The position numbers and the translations under genes were made by a program. From DASYQD01 sp036005845 (GTDB lineage Bacteria; Acidobacteriota; Thermoanaerobaculia; Multivoradales; JAIOJS01), in assembly GCA_036005845.1 (NCBI GenBank), contig DASYQD010000108.1, positions 1 to 64,000 of the forward strand: a stretch of 64,000 nucleotides of DNA, read 5' to 3'. Below are positions 8,260 to 18,797 of this stretch, piece by piece; positions within the stretch are counted from its first letter, which is position 1; each line of letters begins with the position of its first letter. Below the pieces are notes generated by a model. It was given only the letters and a program-made list of their open reading frames with translations, did not search any database and was not told the origin of the DNA.

Positions 8260-9374
8260 AGCCCTTGGCGGCTGGCCTGATCGCCATTTTTGTCGCCGTC
8301 CCTGCCGCGGGCCAATGCGTGCATACAAATCGTGGACAAGTCAGCGGACCTCAATCGCTGGTACTCTTTACTGGTGGTTGGCCCGACGATACCCCCGTGT
8401 ACGATGGTGCAGGCATGTGGATGGGCTCATGTGCCACCTGGGTCAGCGACGGCGGAGTACCCGAGATCTACGTAAACATGATCCCTGGTGGCGGTGAGAC
8501 CTATGCGTCGGTTCACGTTTATTGGAATACCGGTCTCTCGCCAATCCCGGGCGAGTGTGGCACTTTCAGCGGCAACGTCATCAACATTTACCAGTCGACG
8601 ATGGACTCTCAGACCAACACGGCGGTCTCATGCGGCGGCGGTGGTTATGCCGCAAACGTCGCTCATGAGATCGGTCACTGGATGGGTCTCGACGACGAGT
8701 TTAGTGGCGGCTGCGCAGGTCAGGTTATGTATCAAGTGGGCTCCGGTCGTGCTGTCACCAGCGAAGAGTGCGAGGTCGCAGATTCGCAAAATATCACCTA
8801 TGCCGATCGAAATAATGGCTGTTTCTCGCTTGAAGACTGCCGTCAGAGCCCGATCCTTGTCAGTCTCGACCCCAATGGCCGATATGAGCTGACCGATGTC
8901 ACCGAGGGAGTCCTTTTTGACTTCACTGGCACTGGCGTGTTCGCCCAGACCGCCTGGACTGCTGCCGGTGCGCAGCTAGCATTTTTGTTCGCCGATCGAG
9001 ATGGGAATGAGGTCGTCAGCGATGGCACCGAGCTGCTCGGCGAGAATTGGCATCTCGACCCGGATCGAACGTTCGTGAATGGCTTCGAGGCTCTGAAGAG
9101 CTTCGATGGAACAGGCGACGGGATTGTCGACGCTGCCGATGCGGGATGGTGGAGTCTTGCTCTGTGGCGTGACGGCAACCACGATGGCGTTTGCCAACGC
9201 GAAGAGGTATCGGCGGTGAGCGACAGCCTGGTGACCGCCTTTTCGCTGACCTACCGACCGGTACATCGGCGCGATCGATTTGGTAATGAGTTCCGTTATC
9301 AAGGATCAGTCCGTGTCGGCGCGAATTGGCAGCCGCTCTACGACGTCTACCTCGTCATGGATCCGCCTCGATAG
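8256..9374 (+). CDS. Secreted zinc metalloprotease (metzincin-type site)
   Basis: 372 aa with a signal peptide (cleavage near AAGQC). The zinc site HEIGHWMGLDD gives H137, E138, H141 and a third ligand at D147, followed about 12 residues on by a likely Met-turn (QVMYQV), as in metzincin peptidases. Eight or more cysteines lie in the catalytic half. The C-terminal third carries Asp/Asn-rich, calcium-loop-like segments (DRDGNEVVSDGTELLG, DGTGDGIVDAADAG, DGNHDGVC), reminiscent of dockerin or EF-hand-like loops. It overlaps the upstream secreted gene by 4 nt. The peptidase call is good; the subfamily (M10/M12/M43) cannot be fixed by eye. Confidence 0.8.
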   Translation: MKPLAAGLIAIFVAVPAAGQCVHTNRGQVSGPQSLVLFTGGWPDDTPVYDGAGMWMGSCATWVSDGGVPEIYVNMIPGGGETYASVHVYWNTGLSPIPGECGTFSGNVINIYQSTMDSQTNTAVSCGGGGYAANVAHEIGHWMGLDDEFSGGCAGQVMYQVGSGRAVTSEECEVADSQNITYADRNNGCFSLEDCRQSPILVSLDPNGRYELTDVTEGVLFDFTGTGVFAQTAWTAAGAQLAFLFADRDGNEVVSDGTELLGENWHLDPDRTFVNGFEALKSFDGTGDGIVDAADAGWWSLALWRDGNHDGVCQREEVSAVSDSLVTAFSLTYRPVHRRDRFGNEFRYQGSVRVGANWQPLYDVYLVMDPPR

Positions 9375-9425
9375 TCGAGCTTCGTTGCTCCGGACGCGTC
9401 GGGCTGACCAGCAACCGCCGGCGGG

Positions 9426-10148
9426 CTACTTCGCCGCCGCGATCGCCCGCGCCACGTACTCCATGATCCCTTCGTCGAGCCCGGTGCGCTGCCGCACTGC
9501 CGGCTCGGCGGCGTACATCTTGCGCACCGCGCCGGCGATTTGTTGATCGCCGCCCGTGAACTCGCGAACCAGCTCCTGCCAGCGCCGCACCAGCGGCTGC
9601 AGCTCGGGCGAGGCGGGATCGACGCCGCGCTCCATCGCGGAGCGCACGGCGGCGATGAGCCGCGGCCACTCCGCCTCCACCTCCGCGATGTGCGCCGCGC
9701 CCAACTGCTCCTTGCGCTCCGCCAGCGTGGCGAGCTGCTCTTCGGTCATGTACTTCTCGAACATGGTCAACATCTCCAGGGTCTCGAGGACGTCGTTGCC
9801 GGCGCCGTGGCCGGATTGCTCCAGGCGGCCGGCGAGGGAGTCGAGGCGGGCGAGCAGCCGCTGCTCGTGCGCGATCTGCGTCCGCAGCCACGCCGCCTGC
9901 GCGCGCAGCGCGGTGGGCAACGCGTGCCGCGGATCGTCGAGGCTCGCGCGCACCTCGGCGAGCGACAGCCCCAGCCGGCGCAGCAACACCACCTGCAACA
10001 GCCGCGCGACGTCCTCCTCGCCGTACAGCCGATACCCGGCGGCGCTACGCCGCCGCGGCGAGACGATGCCCAGCTCGTCGTAGTGGTGCAGCGTGCGGAC
10101 GGTGAGCCCCGTGCGCTTCGCCAACTGCCCGACCCGCAACATCTCCAT
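9426..10148 (-). CDS. MerR-family regulator with TipAS-type sensor domain
   Basis: 240 aa from the ATG at 10148, preceded by GGCGGAG; an in-frame ATG at 10181 is an alternative. The N-terminal winged HTH (LRVGQLAKRTGLTVRTLHHYDELGIVSPRRRSAAGYRLYGEEDVARL) is classical MerR, followed by the dimer helix. The C-terminal ~110 residues (MFEKYMTEEQLATL, WPRLIAAVRSAMERGVDP, IMEYVARAIAAAK) match the TipAS/antibiotic-recognition helical domain. Such proteins untwist a promoter with an over-long spacer when a drug binds. The matching operator-promoter lies directly upstream, so autoregulation is likely. Neighbouring efflux-type genes are absent. Confidence 0.88.
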   Translation of the reverse strand: MEMLRVGQLAKRTGLTVRTLHHYDELGIVSPRRRSAAGYRLYGEEDVARLLQVVLLRRLGLSLAEVRASLDDPRHALPTALRAQAAWLRTQIAHEQRLLARLDSLAGRLEQSGHGAGNDVLETLEMLTMFEKYMTEEQLATLAERKEQLGAAHIAEVEAEWPRLIAAVRSAMERGVDPASPELQPLVRRWQELVREFTGGDQQIAGAVRKMYAAEPAVRQRTGLDEGIMEYVARAIAAAK

Positions 10149-10196
10149 CACGCTCCGCCTCGTCGTCTGCGACGCCACCATGGCGCCGTGGCCGGA

Positions 10197-10227
10197 ACGC
10201 TACAGCCTCACGTGACGTGAAGGTCAA
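10197..10227 (-). promoter_or_regulatory. MerR-type operator-promoter
   Basis: On the minus strand: TTGACC (10227-10222), a 19-nt spacer and TAGCGT (10202-10197). The near-palindrome CCTTCACGTCACGTGAGG fills the spacer. An over-long 19-nt spacer containing a dyad is the signature of MerR-activated promoters. The same element recurs at 12304-12330. Confidence 0.7.
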
Positions 10228-10252
10228 CGGGTGGCTCGCATCGCCGGCGTTT

Positions 10253-10981
10253 TCAGGCGCCGGTGCGAGCCTTCTCGAGCCCGTCCAGGATCAAGTCGAG
10301 CGCGAACTGGAACTCGCGCTCACCCTCGCCGCTCGGCGTGTTGAGGTGCTGCTCGACGTGTTCGGCAAGGTGCGGGTAATCGCCGGCGTGCAGCTCGTGA
10401 AGCAAGTTGGCCACCAAGTCTGAGCGCTCGCTCGCGTCGCCGAGGTTCTTGGTGGCGGCCGCATGACCAAGCTGCCACAGCGTGAAGCCGAGAACATGGC
10501 TGTCGAGGACGTGGTAGGCGCGATAGGCCAACTTGGGGGAGAAGCCGGCTTTACGCAGCCAGGCGAGCAGCCATTCCGTGTTGCGCAGCCGCGCCCCCCC
10601 GGGGGCCGGGGTGCTGGTGGGCGCTATCGCCAGGCTGCACGCCCAGGGGTTTTGCAGGAAGACGCGGTGCGCCGAAATCGCGTATCGCCGAATGGCGACC
10701 CGCCAGTCGTCGGCGCCGGCGGGCAGCTCGATCTCGCCGATGACGAGATCGACGATGGCGTCCACCAGGTCGCCCTTCTTGGCGACGTGGTTGTACAGCG
10801 ACATCGCCTCCACGCCGAGTGCCCGCGCGAGCTTGCGCATCGTCAGCGCCTCGATCCCGTTTGCCTCGACGAGACGAACGGCCGCGCGCAGCACCCGCTC
10901 CCTGCTCAGGGGCGCCCGGGGAGGAGCAGCGGAGTCGACCTGCCTGGCCGCGGGGTTGACAGACTTACGCTGTACGTTCAT
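10253..10981 (-). CDS. TetR/AcrR-family repressor (TetR-class C-terminal domain)
   Basis: 242 aa from the ATG at 10981, chosen because longer frames run into the divergent promoter region. The HTH lies near residues 25-75 (LSRERVLRAAVRLVEANGIEALTMRKLARALGVEAMSLYNHVAKK). MSLYNHV is the recognition helix typical of the tetracycline-repressor subgroup, followed by a helical ligand domain (LAYRAYHVLDSHVLGFTLWQLGH). It is divergent from two membrane genes starting at 11022. A perfect dyad between them, partly under its own 5' end, is the likely operator, so it probably represses both itself and those genes. Confidence 0.88.
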   Translation of the reverse strand: MNVQRKSVNPAARQVDSAAPPRAPLSRERVLRAAVRLVEANGIEALTMRKLARALGVEAMSLYNHVAKKGDLVDAIVDLVIGEIELPAGADDWRVAIRRYAISAHRVFLQNPWACSLAIAPTSTPAPGGARLRNTEWLLAWLRKAGFSPKLAYRAYHVLDSHVLGFTLWQLGHAAATKNLGDASERSDLVANLLHELHAGDYPHLAEHVEQHLNTPSGEGEREFQFALDLILDGLEKARTGA

Positions 10982-10996
10982 ACTTACGTTGTAAGT
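10956..10996. promoter_or_regulatory. Divergent promoter and TetR operator
   Basis: Plus-strand TTGACA (10956-10961), a 17-nt spacer and CATACT (10979-10984) upstream of the gene at 11022. The perfect dyad ACTTAC-gtt-GTAAGT (10982-10996) covers the -10 region. A half-related copy (ACTTACGCTGTACG) lies at 10962-10975. Confidence 0.6.
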
Positions 10997-11021
10997 CACA
11001 CGCAGTATACCGCGGGCCGCC

Positions 11022-11501
11022 ATGATCGACCGGCTTCTTCCCCACCGCTTCGACAACACCTATGACGGTCGGCGGCTTGCCCTCTGGCTCTTTGGCCTGG
11101 TCGTGCTGATGAAGATCGCGATGAGCCTCAACTCCATCTTCAACAGTTACGTAGTGGTGACCTCCGCCGACGGAATTCCGCTCGACACCTTTCCCGCCGC
11201 GGCCGCGCAGACGATCGTCTCGCTCTTCGCGCTCCTGGGGCTAGCCACTTTCATGATCTGCCTGCTCGGGGTGCTGGCCCTGGTGCGCTACCGCCGCATG
11301 ATTCCCTTTCTTTTCGTGCTCCTCTTGCTGCAGTTTGTGGGTGGACGGCTCATTCTTCACTTCCTGCCGGTCGTGAGGACGGGAACGCCACCCGGGTTCT
11401 ACGTCAACCTCGCATTGCTCGCCCTGATGATCGCCGGCTTGGCGCTATCGCTGTGGCGCCGCGGCTCCGTTCAAGAAATATCGGAAGGAAGCACCCCATG
11501 A
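11022..11501 (+). CDS. Four-helix inner-membrane protein
   Basis: 159 aa. Hydrophobic helices lie at about 20-40, 65-88, 92-110 and 125-146; the loops are short and basic on the inner side (YRRMIPF). There is no family I can name and there are no catalytic residues. It is the first gene after the TetR-controlled divergent promoter, and its stop overlaps the next start (ATGA at 11498), so it is expressed with the DUF4386 protein and probably works with it in the membrane. Confidence 0.75.
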   Translation: MIDRLLPHRFDNTYDGRRLALWLFGLVVLMKIAMSLNSIFNSYVVVTSADGIPLDTFPAAAAQTIVSLFALLGLATFMICLLGVLALVRYRRMIPFLFVLLLLQFVGGRLILHFLPVVRTGTPPGFYVNLALLALMIAGLALSLWRRGSVQEISEGSTP

Positions 11502-12232
11502 CGGATCGAATTGCAGAATGGTCGCCGCGTCGGATCGCTCGGATCTGTGGCCTCCTCTACCTGGTCGAGATCGCCGCGCACGGCTACGGCATGCTCGCAC
11601 TCTCCTCGCTGATGGTGGGCGACGATGCGGCGGCCACGGCGACGCACATCCTGGCCTCAGAGCGCGTGTTCCGCCTCGGCTTCACCGCCGATGTCGTCGG
11701 CATCGCCGCCTACGTCGGCGTCACGGCGCTCCTCTATGTCCTGCTCGAGCCGGTGAGCAGGAGGCTGTCGCTGTTTGCCGCTTTCTTCAGCCTGGCGGGG
11801 TGTGCCGTCTTCGCCGCCAACTTGGTCAACCACCTCGCGCCGTTGTTCCTCCTGGGCGGTGCAGGCCACTCGACCGCATTGGGAGCGGATCAGTTGCAGA
11901 CGCTGGCGCTCATCTCACTGAAGCTGTATGGCCAGGGCTTCGCCATCAGCATGGTGTTCTTCGGCTGCTATTGTCTTTCGCTCGGCTATCTCATCTGGAG
12001 GTCGACCTTTCTCCCGCGCCTTCTCGGCCCGCTGCTGGCGCTCGCCGGCGCGGGCTACCTGATCAACAGCTTCACCGGGTTCCTCTCCACCACCTTCTTG
12101 ACTCACCGGCTGTCGGTGATCTTGCTGGCGCCCGGCACCGCAGAGGTGGTGCTCTGCCTGTGGCTCCTCGTCGTCGGCGTCCATGCGGCGAGATGGCAGC
12201 AGCAGGCCGCTACGACGGTGCGGGAAGCATAG
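11498..12232 (+). CDS. DUF4386 family membrane protein
   Basis: 244 aa from the ATG that overlaps the preceding stop. Six or seven hydrophobic helices are visible. The family's opening RRIARICGLLYLVEIAAHGYG and the central YGQGFAISMVFFGCYCLSLGYLIWRSTFLPRLLGPLLALAGAGYLI match DUF4386 proteins. The function of the family is unknown; it often sits beside TetR or MarR regulators. Here it forms a TetR-controlled pair with the upstream four-helix protein, which hints at stress or efflux-related membrane physiology. Confidence 0.82.
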   Translation: MTDRIAEWSPRRIARICGLLYLVEIAAHGYGMLALSSLMVGDDAAATATHILASERVFRLGFTADVVGIAAYVGVTALLYVLLEPVSRRLSLFAAFFSLAGCAVFAANLVNHLAPLFLLGGAGHSTALGADQLQTLALISLKLYGQGFAISMVFFGCYCLSLGYLIWRSTFLPRLLGPLLALAGAGYLINSFTGFLSTTFLTHRLSVILLAPGTAEVVLCLWLLVVGVHAARWQQQAATTVREA

Positions 12233-12267
12233 ACGCAGGTCGCGCGCGGCAAGCTCAATCGGATCAA

Positions 12268-12330
12268 AGCTCGTCGTAGTGGTGCAGCGTGCGAACGGAA
12301 CGCTACAGCCTCACGTCACGTGAGGGTCAA
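12268..12330 (-). pseudogene. Shrunken duplicate of the merR 5' region and promoter
   Basis: 12268-12298 matches 10072-10102 (the codons for HHYDEL in the MerR HTH) with one mismatch. It is joined directly to 12297-12330, which matches 10194-10227 (merR leader and operator) with two differences. The 90 bases in between are missing; both break sites share CGG. It is the remains of a second merR-type gene in the same orientation. Confidence 0.75.
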
Positions 12331-14954
12331 GGGCTCGCGAAGGCATCGACGTCGGCCCGCCCACAGAGCGTCCCCGGCGGGTTCACGTAGTGCCGCACCT
12401 TCGTCGGATCGCGAGTGTCGGTGACCGTGATCGTGTACCCGACGTCGCTGAGCGCGCCGTAGAAGAACCAGTACTTGCCGTTGACCGCCCGCCCGTCGAG
12501 GAGCTTCACCACCAACTCGGTGTTGCTGGCGTCGAAGAACCAGAAGAAGCCCGTCGGATCGCGGAAGGGCACGGCGTGGCCGACGCCCTGCCGTCCGATG
12601 TTGGGCGCGTTCCACTCCACCTGCACGCTGAAGCGTCCGTCACCCAGGCAGAGCGTGGTGTCGCTCTCCACGCAGGTGCCGCTCGCGGCCGCGGCGATCT
12701 GCGACCCCGTGGGCGCCGCGCCGAGCTCGAACGCGGCGCCGGACCACGCCGTCGAGGAAGCCGTTGCGGTCGCGGAAGTCGCCAGCGATCGCACGTCGGC
12801 CTTGCCGCAGTAGTCGCCGGGAGCGTTGTGGTACGTGCGGCTCTCCTGGGTGAGCGTGTCGAGAACGGTGATCCAGTACTCGACGTCGCTCAGCGCGCCG
12901 TAGAAGAACCAGTTGAAACCGTTGATCGAGCTGCCGTCGAGCAGCTTGACCACCAGCTCGACGTTCTCCGGCGAGAAGAACCAGAAGTATCCGGAAACGT
13001 CGGAGCCGTTGCCGGCGGGGATGACGCCACCGGCGCCCTGCGCCACGGCGCCCGCTGCCGCGTGGACGTTGCGCCACCGCACCTGCACGCGGAACCGGCC
13101 GTCGCCAAGGCAGAGCGCGTCCGCGGCGGGCATGCACCGCGCCGGCGGCTCGGGGTCGGTGGTGGTGGCGCTGACCTCGTCGCTGAACGGTGATGCGCCC
13201 GCCGAGTTGACGGCGCGAACGCGCACCGTGATCGGCGTTCCGGGTTCGAAGCCCGTCATCCAACCACCGGGACTACCGGGACTGACGGTGTTGCCCGCGG
13301 GCGTGCGGCGTTCGACCTCGTAGCCGGTGGCGCCGGGCACCTCGTCCCACGTCACGTTGAAGGCGTTGTCGGTCGCTACCACCGTCAGGCGAGCTGGCGT
13401 GGCCGGAGCGCTCTGCGGCACGTCGTCCGGTATCAGGTCGCCGAGGAGAAACGTCCCCGCGGGCGTGCCGTCGCTGCGCCAGAGCTCGAAGCCATGGAGA
13501 CCGTCGTCGGCGGCGAAGAGCACCCGGTCGCCGATCGCGGCAGCCTCGAGCGGCAGGTTGATCGCCGAGCTGGGCGTGAAGTGCGTGAGCTGTACGGCCG
13601 CGGCGCTGCGCAGGTCCGCCGACCACAGCTCGACGCCTTCGGTGTCCGACGTGGTGGGTAGGAAGACCCGGTCGCCGGCCACCACCTCGCGGCCAACGAA
13701 GCCGCCCCGCAACGATCGGATCAGCAGCCGAGTCCCGGCAGCCGAACCGTCGGTGTCATAGAGCGAGTAGCGGCCGAGCTGGTCGCCGGCGAAGAACAGC
13801 ATGCGGCCGTGCGACGGTTGCGCCGGCACGATCAGGGAATCGCAGGGACCCGGACAGAGATCGGCAACGAGCGCAGTCCCGGTCGCCGTGCCGTCGCTGC
13901 GCCAGAGCTCCGCGCCGTGTTCGGCGTCGCGCGCTCCGAAATAGAAAGTACCGGCGGGTCCGAGCACGGGCAGGCCCAGCGCGCCAACTCCCGCCGGCAG
14001 AGGCAGGCGCGTCGTGCCGGCGGCCGTGCCGTCGCTTCGCCAGAGCTCGGCGGCAGGATAGGTGGGCAGCTTGATGAACGCCGTGGCGCCAGCGGCGCCG
14101 AGCTCCGGTCCCGGCGTGGCCCCGGACCAATCGGGAAACTCGTGGACGACCTGCGTGCCCGCGGCCGTGCCGTCGCTGCCCCAGACGCGGAACGTGAAGC
14201 GCTGGCTCTCGGCTGCGTACGTCGTGTCGACGAGCACGATCCGATCGCCCGCGGCGACCACGCCGTTGACCGGACGCTGGAACGGGCCGGCCACGGGCGC
14301 GGTGCCGACCGGAGTCCCATCGGTCCGCCACAGATCGAGAGTGCTGCCGGCAGGCGCTCCCGCCAAGAAATACGCAGCATTGCCAGCCACGACGGGAGGG
14401 CCGGCGTTCACCAGCCTGATGCGGCGGGTACCATCGATCGTGCCGTCCGATGCCCAGAGCGCGAGACCGACGCCGTTTCTTTCGTCGACCTGGAAGAGCA
14501 GCTTGCCGGCCGACGGCAGCCAGGCGAAGGTCACCGGACCGGGGGACGACTGCCCGGCGGTGGCGCCGCCGAACGTGGTCAGACGAAGCGTGCCCGGCCC
14601 CGAGCCGTCGGTGCTCCAGAGCTCGTAGCCGCCCTGCCGATTGGAGGCCCAGATGAAGGCGAGGCCGTTGCCCCTGCCGACGAAGTGGGCGTCGCGAAAG
14701 CAGCTCGAGGGGCACAAGCCGAGCGAGACCGTTCCTGCCGCGGTGCCGTCGGTGCGCCAGATCTCTTCCGGATGGTTGTCGCTGGCGTCGTCGAAGGCGA
14801 AGAACAGCGTCGTGCTGTCGTCGAGCGCGAAGAAACCGTGGGGATTCGAGCCATGCGGCACGACGAGCGGCTGGCTGACGCGTTGCGCGGCCGAACCCGC
14901 GGTCGCGACGAGAGTGACGAGCAGAGCGCAGAGCACGAGCACACGAGCAACCAT
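12327..14954 (-). CDS. Large secreted ELWxxDGTAAGT-repeat protein with FN3 domain
   Basis: 875 aa with an N-terminal export signal (VLVLCALLVTLVATAGSAAQ). Residues 30-510 hold about ten copies of the ELWRSDGTAAGT repeat, each probably one blade pair of a beta-propeller. A fibronectin type III domain follows (about 515-600: PARLTVVATDNAFNVTWDEVPGA...YEVERR). Two copies of a C-terminal module then begin CLGDGRFRVQVRW / CLGDGRFSVQVEW and contain FWFFxxxNxELVVKLLDG and YGALSDVxYxITVxD. The last two modules are near-identical tandem repeats of about 120 aa and have paired cysteines. It is likely cell-surface or extracellular, for binding rather than catalysis; the function is unknown. The C-terminus ends at the merR remnant. 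Confidence 0.85.
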   Translation of the reverse strand: MVARVLVLCALLVTLVATAGSAAQRVSQPLVVPHGSNPHGFFALDDSTTLFFAFDDASDNHPEEIWRTDGTAAGTVSLGLCPSSCFRDAHFVGRGNGLAFIWASNRQGGYELWSTDGSGPGTLRLTTFGGATAGQSSPGPVTFAWLPSAGKLLFQVDERNGVGLALWASDGTIDGTRRIRLVNAGPPVVAGNAAYFLAGAPAGSTLDLWRTDGTPVGTAPVAGPFQRPVNGVVAAGDRIVLVDTTYAAESQRFTFRVWGSDGTAAGTQVVHEFPDWSGATPGPELGAAGATAFIKLPTYPAAELWRSDGTAAGTTRLPLPAGVGALGLPVLGPAGTFYFGARDAEHGAELWRSDGTATGTALVADLCPGPCDSLIVPAQPSHGRMLFFAGDQLGRYSLYDTDGSAAGTRLLIRSLRGGFVGREVVAGDRVFLPTTSDTEGVELWSADLRSAAAVQLTHFTPSSAINLPLEAAAIGDRVLFAADDGLHGFELWRSDGTPAGTFLLGDLIPDDVPQSAPATPARLTVVATDNAFNVTWDEVPGATGYEVERRTPAGNTVSPGSPGGWMTGFEPGTPITVRVRAVNSAGASPFSDEVSATTTDPEPPARCMPAADALCLGDGRFRVQVRWRNVHAAAGAVAQGAGGVIPAGNGSDVSGYFWFFSPENVELVVKLLDGSSINGFNWFFYGALSDVEYWITVLDTLTQESRTYHNAPGDYCGKADVRSLATSATATASSTAWSGAAFELGAAPTGSQIAAAASGTCVESDTTLCLGDGRFSVQVEWNAPNIGRQGVGHAVPFRDPTGFFWFFDASNTELVVKLLDGRAVNGKYWFFYGALSDVGYTITVTDTRDPTKVRHYVNPPGTLCGRADVDAFASP

Positions 14955-15135
14955 CAGGCTCTCCTGGAACCGTCGAAGTGACCTCTCTGCGGATGGGATG
15001 CGGCGAGGGCCGCTGAAGGGAGGGGCGCGAGGCGCGACTTACCGCGACTGCAGTTTGGCGGCCGATCCTCGTCCTGTCAAGGAAAATCCTACAAAATTGA
15101 TAGGGGAGGCGCGCGTAACGCGGGGCGACTCGCCT

Positions 15136-17376
<2,241 letters not shown>

Positions 17377-17463
17377 GACGGCCGTGCCGCCGCGCCGCCG
17401 GGCGACGCGGCGAACCCGCTCGCTTACCGGGAATGCGCGGCGATCATAGCGCCGGCGCGGCGC

Positions 17464-18714
17464 TCAGAACCGCCACTCACCGACGAGCTGCAGGCTCTTC
17501 TCGGTGGTGCGCACGGGATCGCCGAGGATGGCGCGGGCCGGGCGCCAGCTTCTGATGCGCAGCGCTTCGACTCCGGCACGCCAGCGGCCGAAGCGGCCGT
17601 GGCCGCCGTCGAGGAACCACGCCGCGGTCCAGGCGTGGCCGTCCTCCTGGTTGGGGTCGCCGGCGACGTGGTCGCGGTCGTGGACCCAGAAGTCGTCGTA
17701 GCGCACGCTCGCGCGCTGCTTGCCCCACGCGTGGGAGGCGAGCAGGAACCAGGCGCCGAAGTCGGCGTAGACGAAGGGCCCGTCGAAGCCGTCCATCTCG
17801 GTCTCGCCGCGCACGGCCTGTGCGATGACCTCGGTGCCGCTGGGCAGCCGCAAGTGCCAGCCGGCGTGGTCGAACTCGGTGCGCCAGGTCCATTGGCCGT
17901 CCTTGGCGATGAGCGCGTCGCCGCGGTTGTCGTAGTGCTGCACGCGCAGCCGCGAGCGATCGAGGTAGTCCCACTGCGCGCCGCCGTACCAGCCGGTGCG
18001 GCCGTCGAGCTCGTGGAAGGGCTCCTCGAAGGGCTCCTGCACGAAGAACAAGCCGGTGGGGCCGAAGCCGGGCAACGGCGCCAGCGGCAGGCGTTCGAAG
18101 AGCCGCGTCGGGCGATCGCCGATCGCCCAGCCACGCCAGCTCAGCAGCGCGCCGGCGGGGTCGTTGCCGCGGAAGGCGCCGAGCAGCAGGCCGAAGTCGT
18201 GCGGCGAGCCGCTCGCCGCGCCCACGTGCGTGAGCTGGGCGTCGGCGCCGATCGTGCGCAGCTCCTCGCCGAACCAACTGTTCACGGCCGAGTAGGAGAT
18301 GGTGTAGGGCGAGGTCCAGCCGACGCCGGTGTTCTCGAGCGAGAGCGGCGCGTGGAAGGCGCCGCCGCGGGCGAGCAGCTTCCACGCCGAGCGCGGTACC
18401 GGCCGCCATTCGAGGTAGGCCTCGTCGAGGTCGAGCAGCGAGCCGGTGCCGTCGGCGTAGACGCTGGCGACGGCGCGCGCCGCCAGCGTCGGCGCCAGTC
18501 GCGCCTGGTAGGCGACGGTCGCCGCGCCGAGGTCGAGCGGCTCGTCGCCGTCGTCGAAGCGCAGCTTGCCGAGGCCGCCGTCGACCCACGAGCGCGTGGT
18601 GTCGGCGTCGAGGAGGCGCAGCGAGAGGACGCCGTGCACTTCCTGCTCGACGGCTCGTGCTGCGGCGGGAAGCGCGAGCAGCAACAGCGTCGTCGCGCTG
18701 CGCAAGGCCGTCAT
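17464..18714 (-). CDS. Outer-membrane beta-barrel protein (porin-like)
   Basis: 416 aa with signal peptide TTLLLLALPAAARA. The mature chain is made of alternating amphipathic strands, starting VHGVLSLRLLDADTTRSW and ending with the C-terminal aromatic signature LQLVGEWRF that is recognised by the BAM machinery. The strand spacing and length suggest a 16-strand or similar barrel. The start ATG at 18714 lies inside a dispersed repeat and lacks a good ribosome site; an in-frame ATG at 18794 would add an unlikely peptide. It sits between the GGDEF-EAL gene and the hybrid kinase on the same strand. Confidence 0.75.
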   Translation of the reverse strand: MTALRSATTLLLLALPAAARAVEQEVHGVLSLRLLDADTTRSWVDGGLGKLRFDDGDEPLDLGAATVAYQARLAPTLAARAVASVYADGTGSLLDLDEAYLEWRPVPRSAWKLLARGGAFHAPLSLENTGVGWTSPYTISYSAVNSWFGEELRTIGADAQLTHVGAASGSPHDFGLLLGAFRGNDPAGALLSWRGWAIGDRPTRLFERLPLAPLPGFGPTGLFFVQEPFEEPFHELDGRTGWYGGAQWDYLDRSRLRVQHYDNRGDALIAKDGQWTWRTEFDHAGWHLRLPSGTEVIAQAVRGETEMDGFDGPFVYADFGAWFLLASHAWGKQRASVRYDDFWVHDRDHVAGDPNQEDGHAWTAAWFLDGGHGRFGRWRAGVEALRIRSWRPARAILGDPVRTTEKSLQLVGEWRF

Positions 18715-18797
18715 GGCGAGGCCGCGCAGCCGCCGCGGCGATCTCGATGCCGCAGCGTCGAGGTTGCTTCGTCGCTGCGCTCCTCGCAACGACATCT
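18703..18797. repeat. Dispersed intergenic palindromic repeat (REP/MITE-like)
   Basis: About 87-95 nt bounded by GTCATGGCGAGG and CCTCGCAACGAC, imperfect inverted ends (10 of 12). Translated on the minus strand it reads MSLRGAQRRSNLDAA...GLAMT, the hallmark of widespread bacterial interspersed repeats that show up as SLRGAQRRSNL peptides. It separates the GGDEF-EAL stop from the porin. Confidence 0.6.
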
